Below the pieces are notes generated by a model. The model was not told the DNA's origin. It was given only the letters and a program-made list of their open reading frames with translations, and searched no databases. Shown piece by piece: positions 16,045-22,822 of a stretch of DNA of 24,127 nucleotides; position 1 is the first letter of the stretch; every line of letters begins with the position of its first letter. The translations under genes and the position numbers were made by a program. The stretch is from RGIG5057 sp036653755 (GTDB lineage Bacteria > Bacillota > Clostridia > TANB77 > CAG-465), in contig JAVVTJ010000014.1 of NCBI GenBank assembly GCA_036653755.1, forward strand, positions 1 through 24,127. Reading direction: 5' to 3'.

Positions 16045-18532
16045 TTAGTTACATTTACTCCAACCACAACCTGTAATACATACAACACATCCGCCTTGTG
16101 ATACTAATTCTTTTCCACATTCAGGACAATATCTTTTATTAGATACAACTTGAACATTTTCTTCTGAAGTCACTGGTTTAAATTGTTTTTTTTCAGTTGC
16201 AAGTTTAATTTCAACTGGATTTTCATCTGTTTCTAATTTAAAAACTCTTTTACTCTTACGTATAACCAATTCTTCTCTTGCATATTCTTGAGTAAGTGCT
16301 TTACTTATAATATCTGGGCAAGACAATCCATCTAATTTATTTCCTCTTGCAATTTCTCCTCTGCATGCTTGACATTGAATTCCTTGTACTTGTTCAGCTA
16401 AAACTTCAACTTTAATTCCAGCTCTTAATCCTGCGGAAATAAGTCTACCTATTGCATCAATATTTGATTTACAAATACCAGCTTTAGAAGTATTAACAAA
16501 AACTTCAACAATATTTCCTTCTTGATTACGATTTACTGTAATCCATAAAGAACCACATGCTGTTTTATATTTATTTGTTGTTCCAAGTGTTGTTCCAAAA
16601 TATTCTCTTTCAACAGGAACAATATAATCAAACATATATCCCGATTTAACTTTAGAAACTTTAACTTCTTCATTTACATCTTGACTTTCTACTGGCATTT
16701 CCATTGTTTCTACTTTTGCTTCTTCTTTAACTTCAACTTTTACTTCTTCTTTTACTTCTTCTTTTTTAGCAATCAATATACCTTGTCTTATTTCATTAGG
16801 TCTAAATATTGTACATCCTTTGATTCCGTTTTTAAAGCAATAATCATATACACCTTTTGTATCTTCAAAAGAATACTCTTCTGGTATATTTATAGTTTTA
16901 CTTGCACTCATATTTACAAATTCAGTAACAGCTTTTAAGACTTTTAAATGTGAAGAAACTGGAAGTTCTAAAGCAGTTACAAATACATCTTTACTAACAG
17001 TTTTATTAGGTGTATTAAGCCACTTTTGATATCCATAGTCTCTCATAGTAACAATTTGAATATTTTCATCATCTTGTCCGCCAATTTTTACTTTTCTATC
17101 ATATTCTAATGAAAATATTGGTTCTAATCCTGAAGAACAATTATTACCATATACTAAACTTATTGTTCCATTTGGAGCAATTGACATATGTCTTAAATTA
17201 CGTATACCATACTCAAGTATTGCTTTTTTAATATTTTCCCATTCACTATCATATGCAATCATTTTATTCATAAATTCAGTATTAACATATTTTTCTTTAT
17301 CTAAAAATGGTGCACTACCTTTTTCTCTTGCTAAACGAATAGAAGCTTTGTATATTGATTTATTAATAAAGTTCATTATTTTTTCTGTAAATTCTACACA
17401 TTCATCAGATCCATATGTAATTCCAAGCATTGTATACATTGTAGCAAGCCCCATAACACCTAAACCAATTACTCTCATATTTTCTTGATATTTTTTAAAT
17501 TTATATACTGGATAAAAATTAATGTCAATTATATTATCTAAAAATCTTGTTCCCCAATATGCTGCATCTTCTAGTAAATCCCAATTTATTTTAGCTTCTG
17601 CTGTATATGGATTTTCAACAAAATTATATACAACTAAGCTTCCTAAGTTACAAGCTCCCCAATAATCTTCACTGTCTTGTATTTTATCTCCATAGAGAAC
17701 ACCAGATACATATTCACCACAAGGATTTGTACAAATTATATTTTCCATATAATTTGTTGGGCTTAATCTATTTAAATTATCATAAAATAGTATTCCTGGC
17801 TCTCCATTTGTATATGCAAGCTTCATTATTTTATCCCATAATTGTGAAGCGTTTATTTTTCTCTTAATTTTCCATTTTGATTCATCTTTTATTATTTTAC
17901 CTTTTTCATCATATACAGGGTAATGTAAATATATGTCTTCATTATTATTTTTAGCATTCATAAAATCATCATCAACCATAACAGATAAATTAAAATATTT
18001 TAAAACATTTGCATCTTTTGATTTTGAATATATGAATTCTTCTATATCTGGATGATATATATTAAGTACACCCATATTTGCGCCTCTACGACTACCTTGA
18101 TTTACAGTAGCAGTTTGAGTATCAAAAACTTTTAAAAAACTTATTGGTCCTGATGCTATAGCATCATTATTTGTTGGTGTTCCATTTGGTCTTAATCTAC
18201 TAGCATCATATCCGTGAACCACCGCCACCTTTATGTACTAAAGCACCACATTTTACTGTTTCAAAAATACCTTCCATATCATCAGGTATTGAGTTTAGTG
18301 TAAAACAATTATTTAAAGTTAATTTTTCTTTTCCTAATCCTAAATTAGACATTATTCTTCCTGCTGGAAAAAATAATCCATTGTCTAATATCCTATAAAA
18401 CTCTTGATATTCTTTATCTCCATCAATAGCACATCCTTTTGCTATTCTTTCTAATTGCTGTTCATAAGTTTCACCGTTTTTACAATACCTATCTTTCCAA
18501 ATTTGCTCACTTATAACATTTGTAAATGACAT
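16045..18532 (-). CDS. nrdJ: Class II (B12-dependent) ribonucleotide reductase NrdJ, interrupted by a +1 frame change
   Basis: Adenosylcobalamin-dependent ribonucleoside reductase, making dNTP precursors without oxygen dependence. Order: FPAGRIMSNLG, LNNCFTLNS (first redox Cys), the Gly-rich GGGGS|GYDASRLRPNGTPTNN, ASGPISFLKVFDTQTATVNQG, RRGANMGVLNIYHPDI, ICTNPCGEYVSG (radical Cys), NLGSLVVYNFV, VIGLGVMGLATMYTMLGI, APNGTISLVYG, a Lys/Glu/Val-rich linker, a TSCPD domain ending LDGLSCPDII, and a C-terminal Cys tail (CPECGKEL...CVVCITGCGWSKC) that regenerates the active-site thiols. The frame is broken after GGGGS at 18214: the zero frame reads R-I-stop at 18206, the +1 frame continues to 16045. 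Total about 829 codons, full length, with no other damage. Start ATG at 18532 has GAGAGGA six bases upstream. Confidence 0.9.
18206..18217 (-). other. +1 frame-change site in nrdJ at TCA-CGG-ATA-TGA
   Basis: Minus-strand codons GGT TCA CGG ATA TGA: the zero frame ends two codons after CGG, while omitting the C at 18214 gives TCA GGA TAT GAT, the conserved SGYD of class II reductases. Same geometry as the pglF site: a C in front of GG, creating a lone CGG codon where the family has glycine. Confidence 0.55.
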
Positions 18533-18579
18533 ATTAATCCTCTCCCTCTTTAGCTACTATTGCTAATATAACATCTTTT

Positions 18580-18595
18580 GCTACATATATGTTGC
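18580..18595. promoter_or_regulatory. NrdR-box-like palindrome upstream of nrdJ
   Basis: GCTACATATATGTTGC is a 16-bp near-perfect palindrome with a perfect ACATATATGT core, located 48 bases upstream of the nrdJ start. Size and A/T-alternating core resemble NrdR boxes, the operators of the ribonucleotide reductase repressor. A weaker inverted repeat (TAGC-7-GCTA) lies about 30 bases closer to the gene, near the usual pair distance. The conserved flanking C and G of the consensus are not exact, so this is tentative. Confidence 0.38.
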
Positions 18596-18645
18596 TTAAT
18601 CTTTTGTATTTATGAGGTAAGTTTTATACCTTTTTTAATAATTTT

Positions 18646-18654
18646 ATTATACCA
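18646..18654 (-). promoter_or_regulatory. Extended -10 promoter upstream of nrdJ
   Basis: Minus strand TGGTATAAT: a perfect TATAAT with the TGn extension. The -35 at 17 bp is weak (TTTATT). Transcription would start near 18639, leaving a leader of about 105 bases that contains the NrdR-like palindrome. I see no cobalamin riboswitch in it; the leader is too short and lacks conserved B12-box sequence. Confidence 0.5.
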
Positions 18655-18659
18655 TAGTT

Positions 18660-18980
18660 TAAATATAAAATAAAGTATTTTGACCTTTTTTTAATTTTTT
18701 AACATCAATTGTTATAAAGATGAAATAATTTATTTTTTAATCTGTTATTTAATAAAATGCAATTTTTTATTTATTCATATATTCTAACATATTTCATTTT
18801 ACATAATTATAATTAATTATATATAAATATCTTTTTATTTTATCTATATTAAAATTATTTTAACATTTTTTAAATTTTTTTAATATTTTTTTATTTAATA
18901 AAACATCTATGAAATGTACATATATCAATGTTTTTTTGAATTTGTAATATAAATGTAACACAAATGACATATTAATGTAG
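18660..18980. other. AT-rich gene-free stretch between divergent nrdJ and the 81-residue gene
   Basis: About 320 bases, overwhelmingly A/T with long T and A runs, no open frame with a ribosome site, no tRNA, no recognisable repeat. Intrinsically curved DNA is plausible from the phased A/T runs, but I found nothing specific. Confidence 0.6.
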
Positions 18981-19009
18981 TTGACATTTTTTAATTAATC
19001 GAGTAAAAT
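18981..19009 (+). promoter_or_regulatory. Promoter of the 81-residue repeat protein
   Basis: -35 TTGACA (18981-18986), 17-bp spacer, -10 TAAAAT (19004-19009). A perfect TATAAT overlaps at 19009-19014 but at a 22-bp spacing. Followed about 45 bases later by a perfect AGGAGG, so expression should be strong. Confidence 0.65.
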
Positions 19010-19061
19010 ATAATTGGTAATATAAAAATAATATTTATTGTACGAAAGAGGAGGGATATAT

Positions 19062-19307
19062 ATGAATAGTTTTTGGAAAAACGAATGGAATATGTTTTGT
19101 AGTGAAATCGATACAACAATAAATTTTTTAATGCAACCAGTTAAACTTTTTGGTTCAAAAGAAGATGATTTAAGATTAAGACCAAGTGCTAATGAGATTT
19201 CTGAAAAACGTGAATCTTCTACTTTTTGGAAAAACGAATGGAATATGTTTTGCGATGAAGTTGACACTACACTCGACTATTTAACTAAACCAATGGAAAT
19301 AAAATAA
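19062..19307 (+). CDS. 81-residue protein with a duplicated FWKNEWNMFC motif, unknown function
   Basis: Not recognised. Residues 4-26 and 55-77 are copies of one module: FWKNEWNMFC, then S/D-E-I/V-DTT-I/L-N/D-F/Y-L, ending in Pro; 16 of 23 positions are identical. Each copy is aromatic (two Trp) and carries one Cys, with acidic residues after it, and looks amphipathic-helical. The linker (28-54) is charged and contains RLRPSANE. No signal peptide or membrane helix. Start: ATG at 19062 with perfect AGGAGG (19049-19054) seven bases upstream; a TTG at 19038 in the same frame lies before the ribosome site and is not used. It has its own promoter and terminator, so it is monocistronic. Two Cys at equal positions could bind a metal or form disulfides; speculative. 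Confidence 0.82.
   Translation: MNSFWKNEWNMFCSEIDTTINFLMQPVKLFGSKEDDLRLRPSANEISEKRESSTFWKNEWNMFCDEVDTTLDYLTKPMEIK
19070..19252 (+). repeat. 30-bp exact direct repeat inside the 81-residue gene
   Basis: Positions 19070-19099 and 19223-19252 are identical over 30 bases, offset 153 bases (51 codons, frame kept). Both encode FWKNEWNMF plus flanking bases. Downstream the copies differ at both synonymous and replacement sites, so the exact core is either recently homogenised or under nucleotide-level constraint. Confidence 0.9.
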
Positions 19308-19312
19308 TTCGT

Positions 19313-19357
19313 AAAAAACACATTAATTAATTTTAAAATTTAATTAATGTGTTTTTT
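19313..19357. terminator. Bidirectional terminator between the 81-residue gene and tRNA-Arg(CCT)
   Basis: Eighteen-base-pair perfect stem: AAAAAACACATTAATTAA at 19313-19330 pairs with 19340-19357, with a nine-base loop. It ends in six T on each strand, so it can serve the plus-strand gene and the minus-strand tRNA, whose 3' end is at 19362. Confidence 0.88.
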
Positions 19358-19361
19358 ATTT

Positions 19362-19437
19362 TGGTGCTCCTGAGACGAATCGAACGTCCGACCAACAACT
19401 TAGGAGGTTGCTGCTCTATCCACTGAGCTACAGAAGC
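19362..19437 (-). tRNA. tRNA-Arg (anticodon CCT)
   Basis: Seventy-six bases with encoded CCA. Acceptor GCTTCTG/CAGGAGC, D loop AGTGGATA, anticodon stem GCAAC/GTTGT around loop CTCCTAA with anticodon CCT at 34-36, T loop TTCGATT, discriminator A. Reads AGG only. A20 in the D loop supports arginine identity. Confidence 0.95.
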
Positions 19438-19445
19438 ATACAATT

Positions 19446-19473
19446 ATTATATCATAATTTATATTAAATTCAA
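19446..19473 (-). promoter_or_regulatory. Promoter of tRNA-Arg(CCT)
   Basis: Minus strand -35 TTGAAT (19468-19473), 16-bp spacer, TGA-extended -10 TATAAT (19446-19451). Nine bases from the mature tRNA 5' end. Confidence 0.7.
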
Positions 19474-19492
19474 TAAAAAAGTATAATAAAGA

Positions 19493-19521
19493 TTGAATTA
19501 CATTAATATTTAGTGTATAAT
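19493..19521 (+). promoter_or_regulatory. Promoter of tRNA-Arg(ACG)
   Basis: -35 TTGAAT (19493-19498), 17-bp spacer, -10 TATAAT (19516-19521), ten bases before the tRNA. Back to back with the tRNA-Arg(CCT) promoter; the two -35 boxes lie 19 bases apart. Confidence 0.72.
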
Positions 19522-19530
19522 ATTAATGTT

Positions 19531-19607
19531 GTACCTGTAGCTCAGTTGGATAGAGTGATTGGCTACGAACCAATAGGTCGTGGGTTCGAATCCCTCCAGG
19601 TGCACCA
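19531..19607 (+). tRNA. tRNA-Arg (anticodon ACG, read as ICG after editing)
   Basis: Seventy-seven bases with encoded CCA. Acceptor GTACCTG/CAGGTGC, D arm AGCTCAGTTGGATAGAG, anticodon stem ATTGG/CCAAT around loop CTACGAA, T loop TTCGAAT, discriminator A. Anticodon ACG is the substrate of TadA, encoded at 21135-21599; inosine at 34 reads CGU, CGC and CGA but not CGG. An antisense frame across it is a shadow. Confidence 0.96.
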
Positions 19608-19619
19608 TATAATAAGTGA

Positions 19620-19656
19620 TAATAGATATTGATAAATCAATATCTATTACTTTTTT
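19620..19656 (+). terminator. Terminator of tRNA-Arg(ACG)
   Basis: Thirteen-base-pair perfect stem TAATAGATATTGA/TCAATATCTATTA (19620-19632 with 19637-19649), four-base loop, then C and six T (19651-19656). Confidence 0.85.
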
Positions 19657-19658
19657 AT

Positions 19659-19678
19659 ACTGCAATAGTACTGCAATA
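19659..19678. repeat. Short direct repeat ACTGCAATA beside tRNA-Arg(ACG)
   Basis: ACTGCAATA occurs twice, at 19659-19667 and 19670-19678 (period 11), just past the tRNA terminator. The rest of 19680-19798 carries no gene or other structure I can support. Such repeats beside a tRNA 3' end can be recombinase arm sites, but no integrase and no second copy of the tRNA end are visible. Confidence 0.4.
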
Positions 19679-19798
19679 AATAAACTATAAATTTGCAAAA
19701 AAGAATTTTGATACGCTTTATACAGAGATAAAATTTATATTTAAGCAATGTAAATTATTTGCTAATAGGATGTTTTGGGTTGATTAAAAATGTTATAT

Positions 19799-19831
19799 CA
19801 AAAACATCTCCCTGATGTCAGGAAGATGTTT
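19799..19831 (-). terminator. Terminator of the toxin-antitoxin operon
   Basis: Minus-strand hairpin of about 14 pairs (19802-19815 with 19818-19831) including one G-U pair that becomes a C-A mismatch on the plus strand, which fixes the direction. It is followed on the minus strand by five T. Located 63 bases past the toxin stop. Confidence 0.72.
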
Positions 19832-19893
19832 AACATTGTTTTATACTTTTTATTGATACTGCATTCTTTTCATATTTGCTATATCTCAGTATT

Positions 19894-20325
19894 TTAAACA
19901 ATTTTAGGATTTAATCTCAATATATCATCTTTTGTCATATGAACTATTCTATTTTCTAAAATAGAATTATTTTTATGCCAATTTATATATTCATTAAAGA
20001 TTTGATTCATTTTATTGGTAGATAACTTTTCTTCTACTCTCCTAGTTATAAGAATATCTTCAAAATATTCAATAGTCAAAATGTTATTAAGTTGTGCATA
20101 ACTATCCTGAAATATAACTTTTTCCTTCGGTTTTTGAGAGTTTATATAGATATTGTATGGATGCAATAATTGATGCATTTTACCCATGGTCTTATCAATT
20201 GCAATTACTTCAATATAATTATCAACTATTTTATATACCAACATTGGATGTTCTGTATCTGCTTCTTTATCAATTTGATATTTAATTTTTAACCACAACA
20301 CTTGTCCTACTTCTAGTGGCATCAT
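19894..20325 (-). CDS. Putative toxin partner of the Panacea-domain antitoxin (MazF/PemK-like?)
   Basis: Protein of 143 residues; function not established. The first 60 residues form a short beta-rich start, LEVGQVLWLKIKYQID, EHPMLVYKIVDNYIEVIAIDK, that recalls the opening strands of the MazF/PemK fold (G-x-V-x-x-V, then HP.LV). The usual basic RP and catalytic Arg/Thr are not obvious, so the assignment is weak. The C-terminal half is helical and charged. It follows the antitoxin in an ATGA overlap (its ATG at 20325 overlaps the TGA), with no ribosome site of its own, so it depends on coupled translation: the usual dosage arrangement, antitoxin first. A terminator follows. An accessory protein rather than a toxin remains possible. 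Confidence 0.6.
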   Translation of the reverse strand: MMPLEVGQVLWLKIKYQIDKEADTEHPMLVYKIVDNYIEVIAIDKTMGKMHQLLHPYNIYINSQKPKEKVIFQDSYAQLNNILTIEYFEDILITRRVEEKLSTNKMNQIFNEYINWHKNNSILENRIVHMTKDDILRLNPKIV

Positions 20326-20810
20326 ATATTTAATGCTTCTAATATTCCTTTATAACGTTTTTTATATTCATTTTTATGTGATTTAATATTCATAATAGGA
20401 GCATTATATGTGTTGTTGCTTAATTTTATCCATTCTGGATCTTCATGCGTTATTTCAACTAATTCTTCACTAGTTGCATTTTCTAACGCAAAATATATTT
20501 TATTCAAAAATGTTGAAATTTCATCAGATAAATTTATTTCATAAAGTTCCTTATTATTTACCATAATTGGATAAGAATTTAAAATTTGTTTAATAACGGG
20601 TCCATTATCATATGCTAAAAAATCATCAGCAAATAATAACTTGTCATTTTTAGACAAGAATAATACTTGTGATAAAAACAAATATTTATTTAATTTTAAG
20701 TTTCCTTCATATAACGTTCTATCATTTATAGTAATAACTTTTTGGTTGAATATATTTCTTTCTTTATCTTTTTTTAAAAAATATTTTGCAACTTCCATAG
20801 CACATAACAC
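20322..20810 (-). CDS. Panacea-domain (DUF4065, SocA/GepA-like) antitoxin
   Basis: Protein of about 162 residues matching the DUF4065/Panacea fold: N-terminal AMEVAKYFL, then LKLNKYLFLSQVLFLS in the place of the family's LxKLLYxAQ helix, DFLAYDNGPVIKQIL for the A..xGPV signature, and a helical tail ending NEYKKRYKGILEAL. Panacea domains neutralise many unrelated toxins encoded next to them. First gene of a two-gene operon with a consensus promoter and a palindrome over the -35. Start uncertain: AAAGGA abuts a GTG at 20819 and stands about 10 bases from a second GTG at 20810, which I chose; an ATG at 20798 is further away. Family recognition is good; partner specificity is unknown. Confidence 0.82.
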   Translation of the reverse strand: MLCAMEVAKYFLKKDKERNIFNQKVITINDRTLYEGNLKLNKYLFLSQVLFLSKNDKLLFADDFLAYDNGPVIKQILNSYPIMVNNKELYEINLSDEISTFLNKIYFALENATSEELVEITHEDPEWIKLSNNTYNAPIMNIKSHKNEYKKRYKGILEALNI

Positions 20811-20836
20811 TGTATTCACGTCCTTTCAATACAAAT

Positions 20837-20865
20837 ATTATATCATAGTTAACATAATTTGTCAA
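20837..20865 (-). promoter_or_regulatory. Consensus promoter of the Panacea operon
   Basis: Minus strand: perfect -35 TTGACA (20860-20865), 17-bp spacer, perfect TGA-extended -10 TATAAT (20837-20842). One of the strongest promoters in the window, which implies that it is normally repressed. Confidence 0.82.
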
Positions 20866-20881
20866 TGAAGACATGACAAAT
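20857..20881. promoter_or_regulatory. Operator-like inverted repeat over the -35 box
   Basis: ATTTGTCA (20857-20864) and TGACAAAT (20874-20881) are perfect 8-bp inverted arms with a 9-bp centre. The left arm covers most of the -35 element, so a dimer bound here would block polymerase: the expected place for autoregulation by an antitoxin or toxin-antitoxin complex. Confidence 0.65.
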
Positions 20882-21134
20882 CACAAAAATAATATAATAA
20901 TAGTATCTGCATTATACAATATATTATTATTTTTTGCAATATATGTTACTTATTTTGTAAAATTTATTTAACATTTATATACTATTTTATTAAAAACTTT
21001 GTTTTTTACAATATTAGTGAAATATTTTTTAACTTTTTTACTAAAACGCTTGGCATCTTGTTCAAGATGTACTAATAATATTGTTTCATAAGCCACATTA
21101 TAACTTCTTATATTTTATAAAAATCAAAAATAAA

Positions 21135-21599
21135 TTACTTTAATTTATTATCATATTTTTTACTTTTTCTTAAATCTTTAAAAAAGTTACTTAATATGAC
21201 GCAACATTCTTCTTCCTTATTAATTTCATATTCTACTTTATGTGTTGTATTAATATCTAAAACATTAGCAATTGATTGTACAACACCATTTTTTTTATCC
21301 ATTGCGCCTATTATAACTTTACTAATTCTAGACTGTACTATTGCACCTGAACACATTAAACAAGGTTCTAAAGTAACATACATAACACAATTATCTAATC
21401 TCCAACTATTTAGTTTTTTGCAAGCTTTTTCTATTGCTAAAATTTCAGCATGTGCTAAACTACTATTTTTTGTTTCCCTTAAATTATATGCTTTTGATAT
21501 AACTTTATCATCTTTAACAATAACAGCACCAACTGGTACTTCATCTTTTAAATATGCTTTTTTTGCTTCATTTAAGGCAAGTTTCATATACTTATCCAT
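21135..21599 (-). CDS. tadA: tRNA-specific adenosine deaminase TadA
   Basis: Zinc deaminase of 154 residues converting A34 to inosine in tRNA-Arg(ACG). Catalytic site: HAEI (His zinc ligand, Glu proton shuttle) at residues 50-53 and PCLMCSG (two Cys ligands) near residues 79-85. VPVGAVIV and NLRE near the N terminus fit the family, as does the C-terminal FFKDLR. Full length. Start ATG at 21599, six bases after the cwlD stop, with AAAGG upstream. Its substrate tRNA is encoded 1.5 kb away at 19531. No canonical terminator follows; only a short palindrome CATCTTG-TT-CAAGATG at 21054-21069. Confidence 0.95.
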   Translation of the reverse strand: MDKYMKLALNEAKKAYLKDEVPVGAVIVKDDKVISKAYNLRETKNSSLAHAEILAIEKACKKLNSWRLDNCVMYVTLEPCLMCSGAIVQSRISKVIIGAMDKKNGVVQSIANVLDINTTHKVEYEINKEEECCVILSNFFKDLRKSKKYDNKLK

Positions 21600-21605
21600 T
21601 TGTAT

Positions 21606-22337
21606 TTACCTTTCTTGTTCAAAATAATTTTGTATTCCAATAAATATTCCCCATGCAACTTTATTTTGATATTCATCAGTTTTAAGTAAACAAGTTTCTT
21701 CTTTATTTGATAAAAATCCACATTCAACAATAACAGAAGGAATTTTAGTTTTATCCATTATATATACACCAGATATTGCATGTGGAATTCTATCATTTTT
21801 AAACTCTATATTTTCACTTATATTTCTTTGAATAGTTTCAGCTAACAGTTTACTTTTTTCACTATTTTTTTGATAAAAAGTCTGCCACCCTCTATATGTT
21901 TGTGATGGTGGAAATTTATTTAAATGAAGTGATATAAATAAATCACTACTAGATTCATTACCTATTTTTACTCTATTTTTTATATCGCTTACTTTTTTAT
22001 TTCTAATACTTTTACTATCTACCGAATATATTCCATTTTCATCACTTCTAGTAAGTAATACCTTAGCTCCACTTTGTTCAATTAGATTTTGTAATTTTAA
22101 AGTAATATTTAAATTAATTGCTTGTTCAGTTGTATTATAATAACCTATTGCTCCTTCATCTGGTTTTCCATGTCCAGCATCAATTATTATAGTCTTATTT
22201 GTTATAGGAGTCGCATTTACATCTATTAATGTTTGTTCTCTCATTTCTTTTAAATTACTAGCTGCTATATATACTAGGAAGCTAAAAACACTTATACATA
22301 CTATATATATTATTCTTTTTTTCATTATACTAATCAT
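21606..22337 (-). CDS. cwlD: N-acetylmuramoyl-L-alanine amidase CwlD (spore cortex)
   Basis: Amidase_3-type zinc amidase of about 243 residues, with an N-terminal membrane anchor/signal (IIYIVCISVFSFLVYIAAS). Zinc ligands and catalysis: IIIDAGHGKPDEGA (His), the Glu in NTTEQAINLNI, ISLHLN (His) and VIVECGFLSN (catalytic Glu). CwlD removes the stem peptide from muramic acid during muramic-delta-lactam formation in the spore cortex, which indicates a sporulating lineage. The lack of SPOR or wall-binding repeats and the length of about 240 fit CwlD rather than vegetative amidases. Start ATG at 22337 has GGTGA seven bases upstream; the ATG at 22355 precedes that site. Confidence 0.88.
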   Translation of the reverse strand: MISIMKKRIIYIVCISVFSFLVYIAASNLKEMREQTLIDVNATPITNKTIIIDAGHGKPDEGAIGYYNTTEQAINLNITLKLQNLIEQSGAKVLLTRSDENGIYSVDSKSIRNKKVSDIKNRVKIGNESSSDLFISLHLNKFPPSQTYRGWQTFYQKNSEKSKLLAETIQRNISENIEFKNDRIPHAISGVYIMDKTKIPSVIVECGFLSNKEETCLLKTDEYQNKVAWGIFIGIQNYFEQER

Positions 22338-22395
22338 ATTTATCACCTTATACATATATATGTAATTTAATATATATAATGATAATTAATTTATT

Positions 22396-22734
22396 TTAAA
22401 ATTCTAGAATGTCTTTAATACCTTCAGCCATAATTTTTTGCATATCAGCAAGTAATATATCTAATCTCATTTCACATTCTAACAATTTTCTAGATTCTTC
22501 ATTTTGGATTACAATTGAATAAAGATTTTCTAATTCTTTTTGTGTATCTTCATTCATTTTACCAGTATTTATATATTCCATTTGATGTAATCTTTGCTTT
22601 TCTTTAAAATCTTTTAACATTGAGTATACTTTTTCATCTTTTACAATTTCTTCTTTTAATCTCATATACTCTTTAAACTCTTCTGTTTCTTTAAAACTTC
22701 TAACTAATTCATGTATTTTATCATAAAAATTCAT
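22396..22734 (-). CDS. YlbF/YmcA/YheA-family protein
   Basis: All-helical acidic protein of 112 residues of the Com_YlbF type. Features: NFYDKIHELVRSFKETEEFKEY, a central LKDFKEKQRLHQMEY helix and a C-terminal helix ECEMRLDILLADMQKIM. In Bacillus, YlbF and YmcA with YaaT form a Fe-S complex that directs RNase Y and affects sporulation and competence; YheA is a shorter paralogue of about this size. No Cys motif beyond a single residue is seen here, and length is nearer YheA, so function should not be copied from YlbF. Start ATG at 22734 with GGTGAT about 6 bases upstream. First gene of ylbF-cwlD-tadA. Confidence 0.82.
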   Translation of the reverse strand: MNFYDKIHELVRSFKETEEFKEYMRLKEEIVKDEKVYSMLKDFKEKQRLHQMEYINTGKMNEDTQKELENLYSIVIQNEESRKLLECEMRLDILLADMQKIMAEGIKDILEF

Positions 22735-22765
22735 ACTAATCACCAAATATCTTTCTAATAACTAT

Positions 22766-22794
22766 ATTATACAACAAAATTTATAAAATTCCAA
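22766..22794 (-). promoter_or_regulatory. Promoter of the ylbF-cwlD-tadA operon
   Basis: Minus strand -35 TTGGAA (22789-22794), 17-bp spacer, -10 TATAAT (22766-22771). Vegetative type; no sporulation-sigma motif was seen here, so cwlD may have an additional promoter inside the operon. Confidence 0.65.
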
Positions 22795-22822
22795 GTAAAT
22801 TTAAATATATAATCAATATTTT

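Noticed and set aside
18533..18640. Cobalamin riboswitch upstream of nrdJ
   Set aside because: The leader is only about 105 bases and shows no B12-box sequence or multi-stem layout.
18995..19267. 90-codon minus-strand frame opposite the repeat protein
   Set aside because: Mirror of the plus-strand gene, which has promoter, ribosome site and terminator; this frame has none.
19510..19698. 62-codon minus-strand frame containing HLEGFEPTTYWFVANHS
   Set aside because: It is the antisense translation of tRNA-Arg(ACG) and its terminator, a common artefact.
19580..19900. Integrated element using tRNA-Arg(ACG) as attachment site
   Set aside because: No integrase and no second copy of the tRNA 3' end were found between the tRNA and tadA, so island boundaries cannot be shown.
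21054..21069. Palindrome CATCTTG-TT-CAAGATG as tadA operon terminator
   Set aside because: No T run follows on the minus strand within a useful distance and the loop is too small.
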